Shown piece by piece: positions 1 through 8,223 of a DNA stretch of 64,000 nucleotides. The number at the start of each line of letters is the position of its first letter. Position 1 is the first letter of the stretch. Under the pieces are notes generated by a model. That model did not search any database. It was not told where the DNA came from and saw only the letters and a list, made by a program, of their open reading frames with translations. The DNA is from Bacillota bacterium (GTDB lineage: Bacteria; Bacillota; Dehalobacteriia; UBA4068): contig JAILCQ010000021.1 in assembly GCA_024679955.1 (NCBI GenBank), positions 84,882-148,881 of the forward strand. The letters run 5' to 3'. The position numbers and the translations under genes are program-made.

Positions 1-476
1 TGGCAATGAGACTGGCATAACCGTGGGCAAACAGCGCCACCGTTAGGAACACATCTTTGGTTTGCTTCCTGTTCAGCCCGGCGCCTTCCTGCATGGCGGC
101 AATGACCGGCGTCAAGTCTTCGGAATCGATCATATCCATCAGATTGTTCGCCCCTGCATATCCGGATTGAAACAGAAAGCGGAACAGCTGCGGTTCTTCC
201 ACGGCGAAGCGGATATAATTGAGGCCGATCCCCAAAACAGGGTCCTGCTCTTCCGGGATATCCATCAAATATTCCCCGTGCAGTTGATCCGCCCGGGCGA
301 AGGCAGCCCGTTTCAGGCTGTCGATCGTGGCAAAATGATACATGACCGGCTGCGTTGAGCAGTGCAGCAGCTGGGAGACCGTTCTGGCGTTGATATTTTC
401 ATAGCCGTATTGCCGTACGATTTCAACGGCTGCCTGTATGATTCTGTCTTTGTGTATCCTGGTCTTAGGCGGCATA
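1..476 (-). CDS. TetR/AcrR-family transcriptional regulator (C-terminus beyond window edge)
   Basis: Own minus-strand translation from ATG at 476: MPPKTRIHKDRIIQAAVEIVRQYGYENINARTVSQLLHCSTQPVMYHFATIDSLKRAAF..., a TetR N-terminal HTH; open to the window edge so missing from the ORF track. Confidence 0.85.
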
Positions 477-495
477 GGCAGCTTCCCCTCTTCTG

Positions 496-529
496 ATTAT
501 AACTATTGTTATATAACAATAATTATAAT
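496..529. promoter_or_regulatory. 34-bp inverted repeat, putative TetR operator
   Basis: ATTATAACTATTGTTAT|ATAACAATAATTATAAT: 17-bp arms with one mismatch, about 20 bp upstream of the TetR start. Confidence 0.7.
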
Positions 530-553
530 ATGATTCTAGTCCTTCTTTGTCAA
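525..553 (-). promoter_or_regulatory. sigma-A-type promoter of the TetR gene
   Basis: Minus strand TTGACA (553-548), 17-bp spacer, TATTAT (530-525), overlapping the palindrome. Confidence 0.6.
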
Positions 554-672
554 TACCATATTTGAAAAAAGCAACGCCTTTTCGATCCGCCAACCGGCTC
601 CCGGGGAAGCGCCGCCTGCCGTTTGGCGGGATACCGGTCCGCGCCTTGCTTGCAGGCAGCGGAAAAAGAAAA

Positions 673-694
673 GGCATGACCCGCAGATCATGCC
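673..694 (-). terminator. intrinsic terminator downstream of PBP1A gene
   Basis: Minus strand AAGGCATGATCTGCGGGTCATGCCTTTTCTTTTT: hairpin plus T-rich tract. Confidence 0.65.
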
Positions 695-775
695 TTATTC
701 AAAACGCTATAAAACTGTCTTACACGGCCGGCCCATGGCGGTTTTACGCAGGCCTGCTTTATCATTGCGGAGGAC

Positions 776-3565
776 TTATAAGCGCACCTCCACGGTTTTG
801 GACCATTTGCTGGCCACTACATATTCTTCATTATAGGCGTATAGGCGATAGCTGTAGCGGTGTCCGCTTTCCACGCTGCCGTCGATGCAACTGTTGCCGT
901 ATACCACATAGCGGGTCTGCGTGCTGCTGTCGCCGTCGGTCACCCGTTCCACCACGAATTTGGTGCCGGCGCTGTGGTTATCCGAGGACCAGCTGACCAT
1001 GCAGGTCCCGCCTTTCACGGAAGCATTGACATTGGTGGGACGGTTCAGTTTGCCCACTGAGCCGCCGCTGCTGTTTTCGCCGCTGTCGGTTTCGCCGCCG
1101 CTACCGGAATCCGGCGCGGCCGGTTTGCCTTGATGGTCGCTTAAGGTGCAGTAGGCGGTGGGGACGCTGTCCGGGGAATAGGAGCGGCTTTCCACATATT
1201 GGCTGGGGCAGCCGCTGGTAGCCAGTACCGCTTGTCCGTTATGCCGGGGATCGGTACAAATGTTTACCGTTACCATGGCGCTCTGTTCGCTGGTATGGAT
1301 GCCGCAGTAGCCGGTGGGGGCGTACAGGCCGTAATCCGCCGCCTTGGGGCTGGGTGGATCGTTCTTGTCCCGGGCGATCCGTACCGCCCTGCTGGTATGG
1401 GGGCAGTATTGCGTGGCCAAGCGGCCGCTGTCCTGGCAAACGGTGACCACCGTCCAAATATCGCTGGGCCCGTCGGGCATATGGTTGACGTCATACATTT
1501 CGCTGCCGATATACTGACCCGGCGTCAGCGAACTGGGGGTCATGCCGGATTTGGTATCGATGGTCACGCCGGTGATGCCTTCCGGTTTGTCGAAGGTTTT
1601 CACCTCATAACCGGCCAAAGCCTTGCTCATTACCGTCTTCCACAAACGGGCCGGATAGGAACCGCCGTAGATATTGCGCAGATACTGCAGCTTGCCGTTT
1701 TCGTCCCGTTTATTGTCATATCCCATCCATACCGCGCCGACCAGGACCGGGGTATAGCCCACGAACCAGGCGTCCTTGGTACCGGAGAGGCCCCGATAAT
1801 CCGGATCGTCCCTGCTGGGCAATTCATTGGTGCCGGTTTTGCCCGCCACTTGCCAGCCGGACAGTTTGGCCCCGGTACCGGTACCGCCGGAAACAGCGGA
1901 CATCAGCATATCGGTCATAATATACGCCGCTTGGGGCGAAAACACCTGATCGGTTTCGGGATCCGCCGTATATATCAGATTTCCCCGGGCGTCTTCGATC
2001 TTTTCGATGCAGTGAGGCTCGATAAACAGCCCATGATTGGCAAAAGCGGCAAAACCGCCGGCCATTTCCATGGGGCATACCCCGTAGGTCAAGCCGCCCA
2101 AAGTCAGGGAAAGGTTGCGATCCGTATCCACCAGAGGCAGGCCCAGACGGACGCCGTACTCCCAGCCCACATCCACGCCGATCTTGGCCAGCATACGCAC
2201 GGCGCAGACATTGCGGGAGCCCATGATGGCCTGACGCATGGAGATGCGGCCCCGGAAGGTGCCGTCGGAATTGTTCGGCGAATAGCTGCCCTGCAGGGGC
2301 GAGTCGTTGATGACATAGCCCGCGCCATAGCCCAGATCCACCGCCGGGCCGTAGGCCACCAAAGGTTTGATGGTAGAACCGGAGCTGCGGCGCAGATCCG
2401 TGGCCCGGTTGAAGCCACGCTTGGTTTTATATTCCCGTCCGCCGACGATGCCCCGCATACAGCCGTTGGAGGGATCCAGGATCACCATGCCGCTTTCCAC
2501 CAGATCCGCGCTGTTGCTGGCGGGGAAATTGTCGGCATTGGCATAGGAACTTTCCATGGCTTCCTGCACGCTGCGGTTCAAACCGGTATAAATGCGCAGG
2601 CCGCCGGTGTAGACGCTGCCGGAGGGGTACCCCAATTCCGTCAAGACGTCGGAGGCTTCGCTGATGACATGATCGATATACCAGGGATAATCATATGTGG
2701 CGGAACTGGTATTGGTTTCCACCACGATCAATTCGTCGGATTTGGCCTCTTCGGCAATGACGCCGTATTTTTGCTCATCGTAGCGGATCAAATTGTTCAG
2801 CACCGTATTGCGCAGGGCCAAAGCGCCCTCCGGATTGGAATAGGGCGAATAATAACCGGGGTTGCGCAAAATACCCGCCAGCAAACAGGCCTCGGACAGG
2901 CTGACTTCCGACACGTCCTTGCCGAAATAATACTGGGCCGCCGCCTGCATGCCGTAGGTGTTGGGGCCGATATAGATCTCGTTCAGATAATAGTAAAGGA
3001 TCTCATCCTTGGGGTAATGCTTTTCCAATTCCAGGGCCAGCAAAGCTTCTTTGACTTTGCGGGTCATGGTTTTTTCCGTATCGTCCACCACGTTGCGGAC
3101 CAATTGCATGGTGATGGTAGACGCGCCCTGGCTAAAGGTCAATTCGCCTTTGGTCAGCGTATCCCGAAGGTCCACCACCGCCGCCCGCATCATGCTGCGG
3201 AAATCCACGCCCCGATGGACATAAAACCGTTCGTCCTCGGAAGCCAAAACCGCGTCCACCAAATAGGAGGGCATTTGGTCCAAATCCACGGAGATGCGGT
3301 TTTCCGCACCATGCAAAGCGGTGACTTCCACACCGTCCTGATCATAAATAAAGCTGGTCTGGGCGGACATCAAATCCTCGGCGGTGATCTCCGGCAATTC
3401 CTTGGTCAGGCCGATCACCCAACCGGCCACCGCCAAAACGCCGATCATACAAATCATCACCAGCGTCAAAAGAATGCTGGAAAAAACCCGGATCTTGCGT
3501 TTTTTCTTTTTCTTTTGCGGCGCCTGGGGGTTGTTTCCGGCGGGATTTCCTGTTTTGTTAACCAT
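776..3565 (-). CDS. penicillin-binding protein 1A (transglycosylase/transpeptidase) with C-terminal fibronectin type III-like domain
   Basis: EDERFYVHRGVDFRSMMRA, STITMQLVRN, RRSSGSTIKP and KTGTNE motifs; start trimmed to MVNKTGN with GGAGG upstream; FN3-like tail. Confidence 0.93.
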   Translation of the reverse strand: MVNKTGNPAGNNPQAPQKKKKKRKIRVFSSILLTLVMICMIGVLAVAGWVIGLTKELPEITAEDLMSAQTSFIYDQDGVEVTALHGAENRISVDLDQMPSYLVDAVLASEDERFYVHRGVDFRSMMRAAVVDLRDTLTKGELTFSQGASTITMQLVRNVVDDTEKTMTRKVKEALLALELEKHYPKDEILYYYLNEIYIGPNTYGMQAAAQYYFGKDVSEVSLSEACLLAGILRNPGYYSPYSNPEGALALRNTVLNNLIRYDEQKYGVIAEEAKSDELIVVETNTSSATYDYPWYIDHVISEASDVLTELGYPSGSVYTGGLRIYTGLNRSVQEAMESSYANADNFPASNSADLVESGMVILDPSNGCMRGIVGGREYKTKRGFNRATDLRRSSGSTIKPLVAYGPAVDLGYGAGYVINDSPLQGSYSPNNSDGTFRGRISMRQAIMGSRNVCAVRMLAKIGVDVGWEYGVRLGLPLVDTDRNLSLTLGGLTYGVCPMEMAGGFAAFANHGLFIEPHCIEKIEDARGNLIYTADPETDQVFSPQAAYIMTDMLMSAVSGGTGTGAKLSGWQVAGKTGTNELPSRDDPDYRGLSGTKDAWFVGYTPVLVGAVWMGYDNKRDENGKLQYLRNIYGGSYPARLWKTVMSKALAGYEVKTFDKPEGITGVTIDTKSGMTPSSLTPGQYIGSEMYDVNHMPDGPSDIWTVVTVCQDSGRLATQYCPHTSRAVRIARDKNDPPSPKAADYGLYAPTGYCGIHTSEQSAMVTVNICTDPRHNGQAVLATSGCPSQYVESRSYSPDSVPTAYCTLSDHQGKPAAPDSGSGGETDSGENSSGGSVGKLNRPTNVNASVKGGTCMVSWSSDNHSAGTKFVVERVTDGDSSTQTRYVVYGNSCIDGSVESGHRYSYRLYAYNEEYVVASKWSKTVEVRL

Positions 3566-3724
3566 ACGTACTATACCTCCACCAATAAAACCGCTGCTTG
3601 CGGCGATACAAACCATTTGACGGCAGAGGAAGTTTCGCCCCTCCGCCGGATGCGGCCATGGTTTGGCACTGGCTTGTGCTCGTCCATAGCGTTGTCGTGC
3701 CTATATTTCCATAAAGCAAATTTT

Positions 3725-3753
3725 ATTATACCATATTTGAAAAAACTTGGCAA
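3725..3753 (-). promoter_or_regulatory. promoter of PBP1A gene
   Basis: Minus strand TTGCCA-N17-TATAAT. Confidence 0.5.
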
Positions 3754-3825
3754 ACCGGGAAAGCGTAACCTTTTTCTCTTTCCGGCATATACTGGCCATA
3801 AAATCTTTGCCGGGGAGGGAACGCT

Positions 3826-4485
3826 ATGCGCCGGAAAAAACTTTGGCGGCGACGCCGGCCTTACCCACCGGCCCGGAGGATACTGCGCCTGCTTTTGTTC
3901 GCAACGGCGGCGGCCGTCACCTTCGCCCTGGCCCAAAAGCAGCTGACGCCGCTGCTGGAAGCCGGCGCGGAAGAAAAATGTCACGCGGCGGCTTTGATCG
4001 CCATGCAGCAGGCGGTATCGCAAGCCCTGGAAGAAAATCCGGAATATGGGGAGTATCAAAAGCTGATCCATGTGGAAAAGAACAACGATGGGCAAATCGT
4101 CCTGCTCAGCCCGGATACCATGCGCATCAACCGATTGACCGCCGATATCGCCGTCCGGGTGGAACAGGCCCTGGACCATTTGAGCAAGCAACGGGTCTCC
4201 CTGCCGCTGGGTTCTGTTTTCGGCAGCCCCTTGCTGGCCGCCACCGGGCCGGATGTGACGGTGGGCCTGGCCGCGGCGGCCGCGCCGGAGATCCGGCTGC
4301 AGGATCGTTTTGAATCCGCCGGCATAAACCAAGTGCGGCATAGCATTAGTTTGAGCATTTGCGCCGAAATCATTCTTACCGCGCCCTTTCACAGGCAAAA
4401 GATCCCTGTGGAAAGCCGGGTCTTGCTTACGGAAAGCGTCATCGTCGGCACGGTGCCCGCCGTTTATATGGATATGAACCAATGA
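3826..4485 (+). CDS. yunB: sporulation protein YunB
   Basis: N-terminal TM; C-terminal GINQVRHSISLSICAEIILTAPFHRQKIPVESRVLLTESVIVGTVPAVYMDMN typical of YunB; RBS GGGAGG. Confidence 0.85.
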   Translation: MRRKKLWRRRRPYPPARRILRLLLFATAAAVTFALAQKQLTPLLEAGAEEKCHAAALIAMQQAVSQALEENPEYGEYQKLIHVEKNNDGQIVLLSPDTMRINRLTADIAVRVEQALDHLSKQRVSLPLGSVFGSPLLAATGPDVTVGLAAAAAPEIRLQDRFESAGINQVRHSISLSICAEIILTAPFHRQKIPVESRVLLTESVIVGTVPAVYMDMNQ

Positions 4486-4594
4486 GCCGTTTTTTCTTTT
4501 TACAGGACGCCCTTTCCCCTGTTTTTGTTCCCCGATGGGATCCCGGTTTTCCGCCGCCGGGCTTTTCTCTGGGGCCAGCACCGCAAAACCAAAA

Positions 4595-4620
4595 GGGGGA
4601 CGCCGCAATAGACGTCCCCC
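4595..4620 (-). terminator. intrinsic terminator of Cys-rich gene
   Basis: GGGGGACG-N10-CGTCCCCC followed on minus strand by TTTTGGTTTTG. Confidence 0.55.
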
Positions 4621-4669
4621 GGCAGGCGCAGCGGATTTTCCGCCAAAGGGCGAAGTCAAACCCTGGGGT

Positions 4670-5239
4670 TCAGGCCCCGCAACGGTTTTCGCTGCAAATT
4701 TTGATTTTTTGCTCCAGGGACAAATGGCAGCGGCCCTGCAGCGCCCTGGGGCAACCGTCGGCCGCAACGGTCAGCCGCCCCGGCGGCAGAGAGATGCCGT
4801 CAAAGCAGGCGGTTTTCCGGCAGCAAATTTGCTTTTCCTTGCAGCAGGCGTCCCGATAGCGCACCCGGATCTCATATTCCACGCTGACCTGGCCGTTCCG
4901 GCACATACAGCGGCAGGGAACGATCTCCGCCTGCAGCAGGCAATAGCCATTGGGCATATCCAGCAAACTGCGGAGGCTGCGGGTGCAGCAAGCGGGCCTT
5001 GGCGGCGGACAGGGCGGGATTTCCGGCCGGCAATCCGGCTGAGGCCGGCGGTGGGACTGGGTCGGCGTACCCTGCCCGCAAGGCGGGCCGGAGCAGCCGC
5101 AGCAGGCATTCCAAGACATAAGGGCGGCGGTCAATCCTAAGACCGGCGATCCGTCGGAGATGCAGGCGGCGGGGCGGCAAACCGGGGCGCAAGCGGCACG
5201 TTGCCGGCCCCGGCACGGAGAAGCATACAAACCATTCAT
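4670..5239 (-). CDS. cysteine-rich hypothetical protein
   Basis: 189 aa with 25 Cys; RBS AGAGGTGAT 7 nt upstream of ATG; own terminator. Confidence 0.65.
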   Translation of the reverse strand: MNGLYASPCRGRQRAACAPVCRPAACISDGSPVLGLTAALMSWNACCGCSGPPCGQGTPTQSHRRPQPDCRPEIPPCPPPRPACCTRSLRSLLDMPNGYCLLQAEIVPCRCMCRNGQVSVEYEIRVRYRDACCKEKQICCRKTACFDGISLPPGRLTVAADGCPRALQGRCHLSLEQKIKICSENRCGA

Positions 5240-5326
5240 AAAACGATCACCTCTGTTTTCCTATTTTGCACGTGCTATCTTAGCATATGCCATAGGAAGG
5301 ACAAAGGTGCGGCCCGGCGGCGCATA

Positions 5327-5366
5327 AAAACCGGCGGCCCTGCTTTGCGCAAAGACCGCCGGTTTT
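5327..5366. terminator. intrinsic terminator (probably for the ACT-domain gene, minus strand)
   Basis: AAAACCGGCGG ... CCGCCGGTTTT inverted repeat. Confidence 0.55.
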
Positions 5367-5396
5367 GGTTCCGATAAATCGATCGGTTTATTTAAT

Positions 5397-5834
5397 TTAC
5401 ATGCCCTGCACTTCTTTGGCATCCAAGATGGTGACGCCGCCGGCTTTCAGGACTTCCAGGGACTGTTCCACTTCATTCACCCGCAAAATGACGAAAGCTT
5501 TGCCGGCTTCCCGGCCGATAAAGGCGTACATATATTCCACGTCGATACCGGCGGCGCCCAGTTTTTCCAGGGCTTTGGAGAATTCACCCGGTTTGTCGGT
5601 GATGCCCAGGCCGATGACGTCCGTCAGGGTGGCGGCAATATTGGCCTTTTTCAGGCATTCCACCGCTTGTTTGGGTTTGTCCACGATCATCCGCAAAATG
5701 CCGAAATCATTGGTATCGGCCAAAGATAAGGCCCGGATATCGATACCGGCGGCAGCCAAAACGGCGGTGATCTGCGCCATGCGTCCCGGCTTATTCTCCA
5801 CAAAAACAGATATTTGTTGAATCGTCATAGTCAT
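5397..5834 (-). CDS. tandem ACT domain protein
   Basis: QQISVFVENKPGRMAQITAVLAAAGIDIRALSLADTNDFGILRMIVD; second ACT-like half. Confidence 0.88.
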   Translation of the reverse strand: MTMTIQQISVFVENKPGRMAQITAVLAAAGIDIRALSLADTNDFGILRMIVDKPKQAVECLKKANIAATLTDVIGLGITDKPGEFSKALEKLGAAGIDVEYMYAFIGREAGKAFVILRVNEVEQSLEVLKAGGVTILDAKEVQGM

Positions 5835-5840
5835 ACCTCC

Positions 5841-7151
5841 TTAAAATGCCCGGTTGTCCTTGACCCGCACCGCTTTGCCTTCAAAACGCGGCAGAGATTT
5901 GGGTTCCAACAATTTGATATCCGCGGAAATATTCAATGTGCTCTGCAGGGCGGCGGCGATACGGCCTTTCATGCTTTGCATATCCCGCACGGTATCGGAG
6001 AACATTTCATCCGTCAATTCTACTTGTACTTCCATGGTGTCCAGATTGTTTTTGCGGTCGACGATAATCATATAATTGGGATCCATACCCAATTCCAGCA
6101 GCACGGATTCGATTTGCGAGGGGAAGACGTTGATGCCGCGAATGATCAGCATGTCGTCGGTGCGGCCTTTGGGCTTGCTCATCCGCACCAGGGTGCGGCC
6201 GCATTCGCATTTGCTATGATCCAGCATACAGATATCCCGGGTGCGATAGCGCATCAGAGGCAGGGCTTCTTTGCCGATGCAGGTGAACACCAGTTCGCCG
6301 TAGACGCCGTCGGGCAAAGGCTGGCCGGTGGAAGGATCCACCACTTCCGGATAGAACATATCTTCGTTCACATGCAGGCCCTGCTGCAAATAGCATTCCG
6401 AGGCCACGCCGGGGCCGGCGATCTCGGAAAGGCCGTAGATATCGTAGGCCTTGATGTCCAACAGTTTTTCGATTTCCTTGCGCATTTCTTCCGACCAGGG
6501 TTCCGCGCCGAAAATGCCCGCCCGCAATTTCAGCTCATGGGCGTCGATACCCATATCCCGCAGGGTTTCGCCGATATGCAAAGCATAGGACGGGGTGCAG
6601 CAGATGATATCCGAGCTATAGTCCTGCAAGATCTGCACCTGGCGTTTGGTATTGCCGGTAGAGACCGGCAGAGCGGTGGCGCCCAACAATTCCGCGCCGT
6701 AATGCAGGCCCATGCCGCCGGTAAACAGGCCGTAACCATAGGAAATGTGGATCAGGTCCTCTTTGCTGCCCCCGGCGCCCACGATGGCCCGAGCCGCGCC
6801 GCGGGACCAATTGTGGATATCGCCGGCGGTATAGCCCACCACGGTTTGTTTGCCGGTGGTGCCCGAAGAAGCATGGATGCGCACCAAATCCTCTTTACCC
6901 ACGGCAAACATGCCGAAAGGATAGGTATCGCGCAGATCGTTCTTTACGGTAAACGGCAGATTTACGATGTCGTCGATGGATTTGATATCTCCGGGTTCCA
7001 GACCCATCTCGTCCATGCGGCGGCGCATAGAGGGCACATGCTCGTAATTGGCCTTTACCAGGCGGCGCAAAGCCTGGCTTTGCATATAATGCAAAACATC
7101 CCTGGAGGCGCATTCATATGCCGGTTCATAATACATTGCTTGCTTTTCCAT
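5841..7151 (-). CDS. phenylacetate-CoA ligase family protein
   Basis: RIHASSGTTGKQTVVGYT AMP-binding motif, YDIYGLSEIAGPGVASEC; PaaK-type length and C-terminus. Confidence 0.9.
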   Translation of the reverse strand: MEKQAMYYEPAYECASRDVLHYMQSQALRRLVKANYEHVPSMRRRMDEMGLEPGDIKSIDDIVNLPFTVKNDLRDTYPFGMFAVGKEDLVRIHASSGTTGKQTVVGYTAGDIHNWSRGAARAIVGAGGSKEDLIHISYGYGLFTGGMGLHYGAELLGATALPVSTGNTKRQVQILQDYSSDIICCTPSYALHIGETLRDMGIDAHELKLRAGIFGAEPWSEEMRKEIEKLLDIKAYDIYGLSEIAGPGVASECYLQQGLHVNEDMFYPEVVDPSTGQPLPDGVYGELVFTCIGKEALPLMRYRTRDICMLDHSKCECGRTLVRMSKPKGRTDDMLIIRGINVFPSQIESVLLELGMDPNYMIIVDRKNNLDTMEVQVELTDEMFSDTVRDMQSMKGRIAAALQSTLNISADIKLLEPKSLPRFEGKAVRVKDNRAF

Positions 7152-7344
7152 TCTCTTCCTCCTAAACTAAAGCTTATCCTGTCTATCCCGGACGGCGCTT
7201 TCGGGGTCCGCCGCCGTTTTACCGGTCCTGCCCGGCTGGGCATAAGACCTTAGGGAATCATAAAGAAAATTAATTATTTTATTATATAGTCTTTCACTGA
7301 GAAAAGCAAGGAAAATAAGCGTATTTATAATATTGATAGAGATT

Positions 7345-7359
7345 CTTAATAATATTAAG
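7345..7359. promoter_or_regulatory. perfect 7-1-7 palindrome upstream of rubrerythrin promoter
   Basis: CTTAATA-A-TATTAAG, 8 bp upstream of the -35. Confidence 0.45.
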
Positions 7360-7367
7360 CGGATGGA

Positions 7368-7396
7368 TTGACAAGGGATTTTTGCTATTATAAAAT
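7368..7396 (+). promoter_or_regulatory. sigma-A-type promoter of rubrerythrin gene
   Basis: TTGACA-N17-TAAAAT. Confidence 0.6.
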
Positions 7397-7440
7397 GGAT
7401 ATAGCCGATTGAAATGTATATACAGGAAAGGAGCCTATTT

Positions 7441-7980
7441 ATGGAATTAAAAGGAAGCAAAACCGAAGCCAATCTGCAAGCCGCTTTCGCCGGTGAATCC
7501 ATGGCCAGAAACAAATACACCTATTACGCCTCCAGAGCGAAAAAAGACGGCTATGAACAAATCGCCGCTATTTTTACGGAAACCGCCAATAACGAAAAAG
7601 AACATGCCAAGCTGTGGTTCAAAGCTTTGCATGACGGCGGCGTGCCGGATACCGTCACCAATCTGCTGGACGCCGCTGCCGGCGAAAACTATGAATGGAC
7701 GGAAATGTACGCCGATTTTGCCAAAACCGCCAAAGAGGAAGGCTTTGACCAATTGGCCGACCAATTCGCCGCCGTGGGCCAGATCGAAAAAGAGCATGAA
7801 GCCAGATATCGCAAGCTGGCCGCCAATATCAAAGAAAACGCCGTTTTCGTCAAAGCCGAAAGCCAGCTTTGGCAATGCGCCAACTGCGGCCATATCGTAG
7901 AAGGCAAAGCCGCGCCGGAAGTCTGCCCGGTCTGCAATCACCCCCAATCCTATTTCGCCATTTTGGCTCAGAATTATTAA
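7441..7980 (+). CDS. rbr: rubrerythrin
   Basis: [44 protein letters not shown]-terminal [10 protein letters not shown]...CPVCNHP rubredoxin-like site. Confidence 0.95.
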   Translation: MELKGSKTEANLQAAFAGESMARNKYTYYASRAKKDGYEQIAAIFTETANNEKEHAKLWFKALHDGGVPDTVTNLLDAAAGENYEWTEMYADFAKTAKEEGFDQLADQFAAVGQIEKEHEARYRKLAANIKENAVFVKAESQLWQCANCGHIVEGKAAPEVCPVCNHPQSYFAILAQNY

Positions 7981-8010
7981 GCCGCTCGAAGGCATAACCG
8001 ATTTTGTTAT

Positions 8011-8047
8011 AAACAGGGGAAAAGCGCAACGCTTTTCCCCTGTTTTT
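8011..8047 (+). terminator. rubrerythrin intrinsic terminator
   Basis: AAACAGGGGAAAAGCG CAA CGCTTTTCCCCTGTTTTTT. Confidence 0.85.
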
Positions 8048-8100
8048 TGCCGCCCCTCCCCGCCTTCCCTGCAGCGGCGGGACTTTGTGTTCTTTGCCAT
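8046..8100. repeat. left copy of imperfect repeat flanking the AAA ATPase island
   Basis: TTTGCCGCCCCTCCCCGCCTTCCCTGCAGCGGCGGGA...TTCTTTGCCAT; compare 9846-9910. Confidence 0.45.
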
Positions 8101-8156
8101 ATCGCGTACATATAACTATTTTTTTGATAAGTAGGATATTTGTCGGAAATAATGTA

Positions 8157-8185
8157 TTGAAAAGTTCTAAAATATACCCTATAAT
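8157..8185 (+). promoter_or_regulatory. promoter of AAA ATPase gene
   Basis: TTGAAA-N17-TATAAT. Confidence 0.55.
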
Positions 8186-8223
8186 AACTATTGAAAAGTT
8201 GTACATATGGGGGCGGTGCATTT

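Noticed and set aside
313-677. Small minus-strand ORFs at the left end (313-519, 465-677)
   Set aside because: Out of frame with the TetR gene (ATG at 476) that occupies the same DNA.
776-3565. FN3 tail on PBP1A as a novelty
   Set aside because: C-terminal fibronectin type III domains are known on class A PBPs of Bacillota.
1199-3946. 915-aa plus-strand ORF antisense to PBP1A, and similar long antisense ORFs (e.g. 23884-26559, 47059-48921, 39352-41493, 34026-35489, 5814-7253)
   Set aside because: Each mirrors a clearly recognisable minus-strand (or plus-strand) gene; translations are low-complexity G/H/Q/A-rich with no known motifs. GC-rich codon bias (few TTA/CTA/TCA codons) opens the opposite frame. 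Treated as artefacts.
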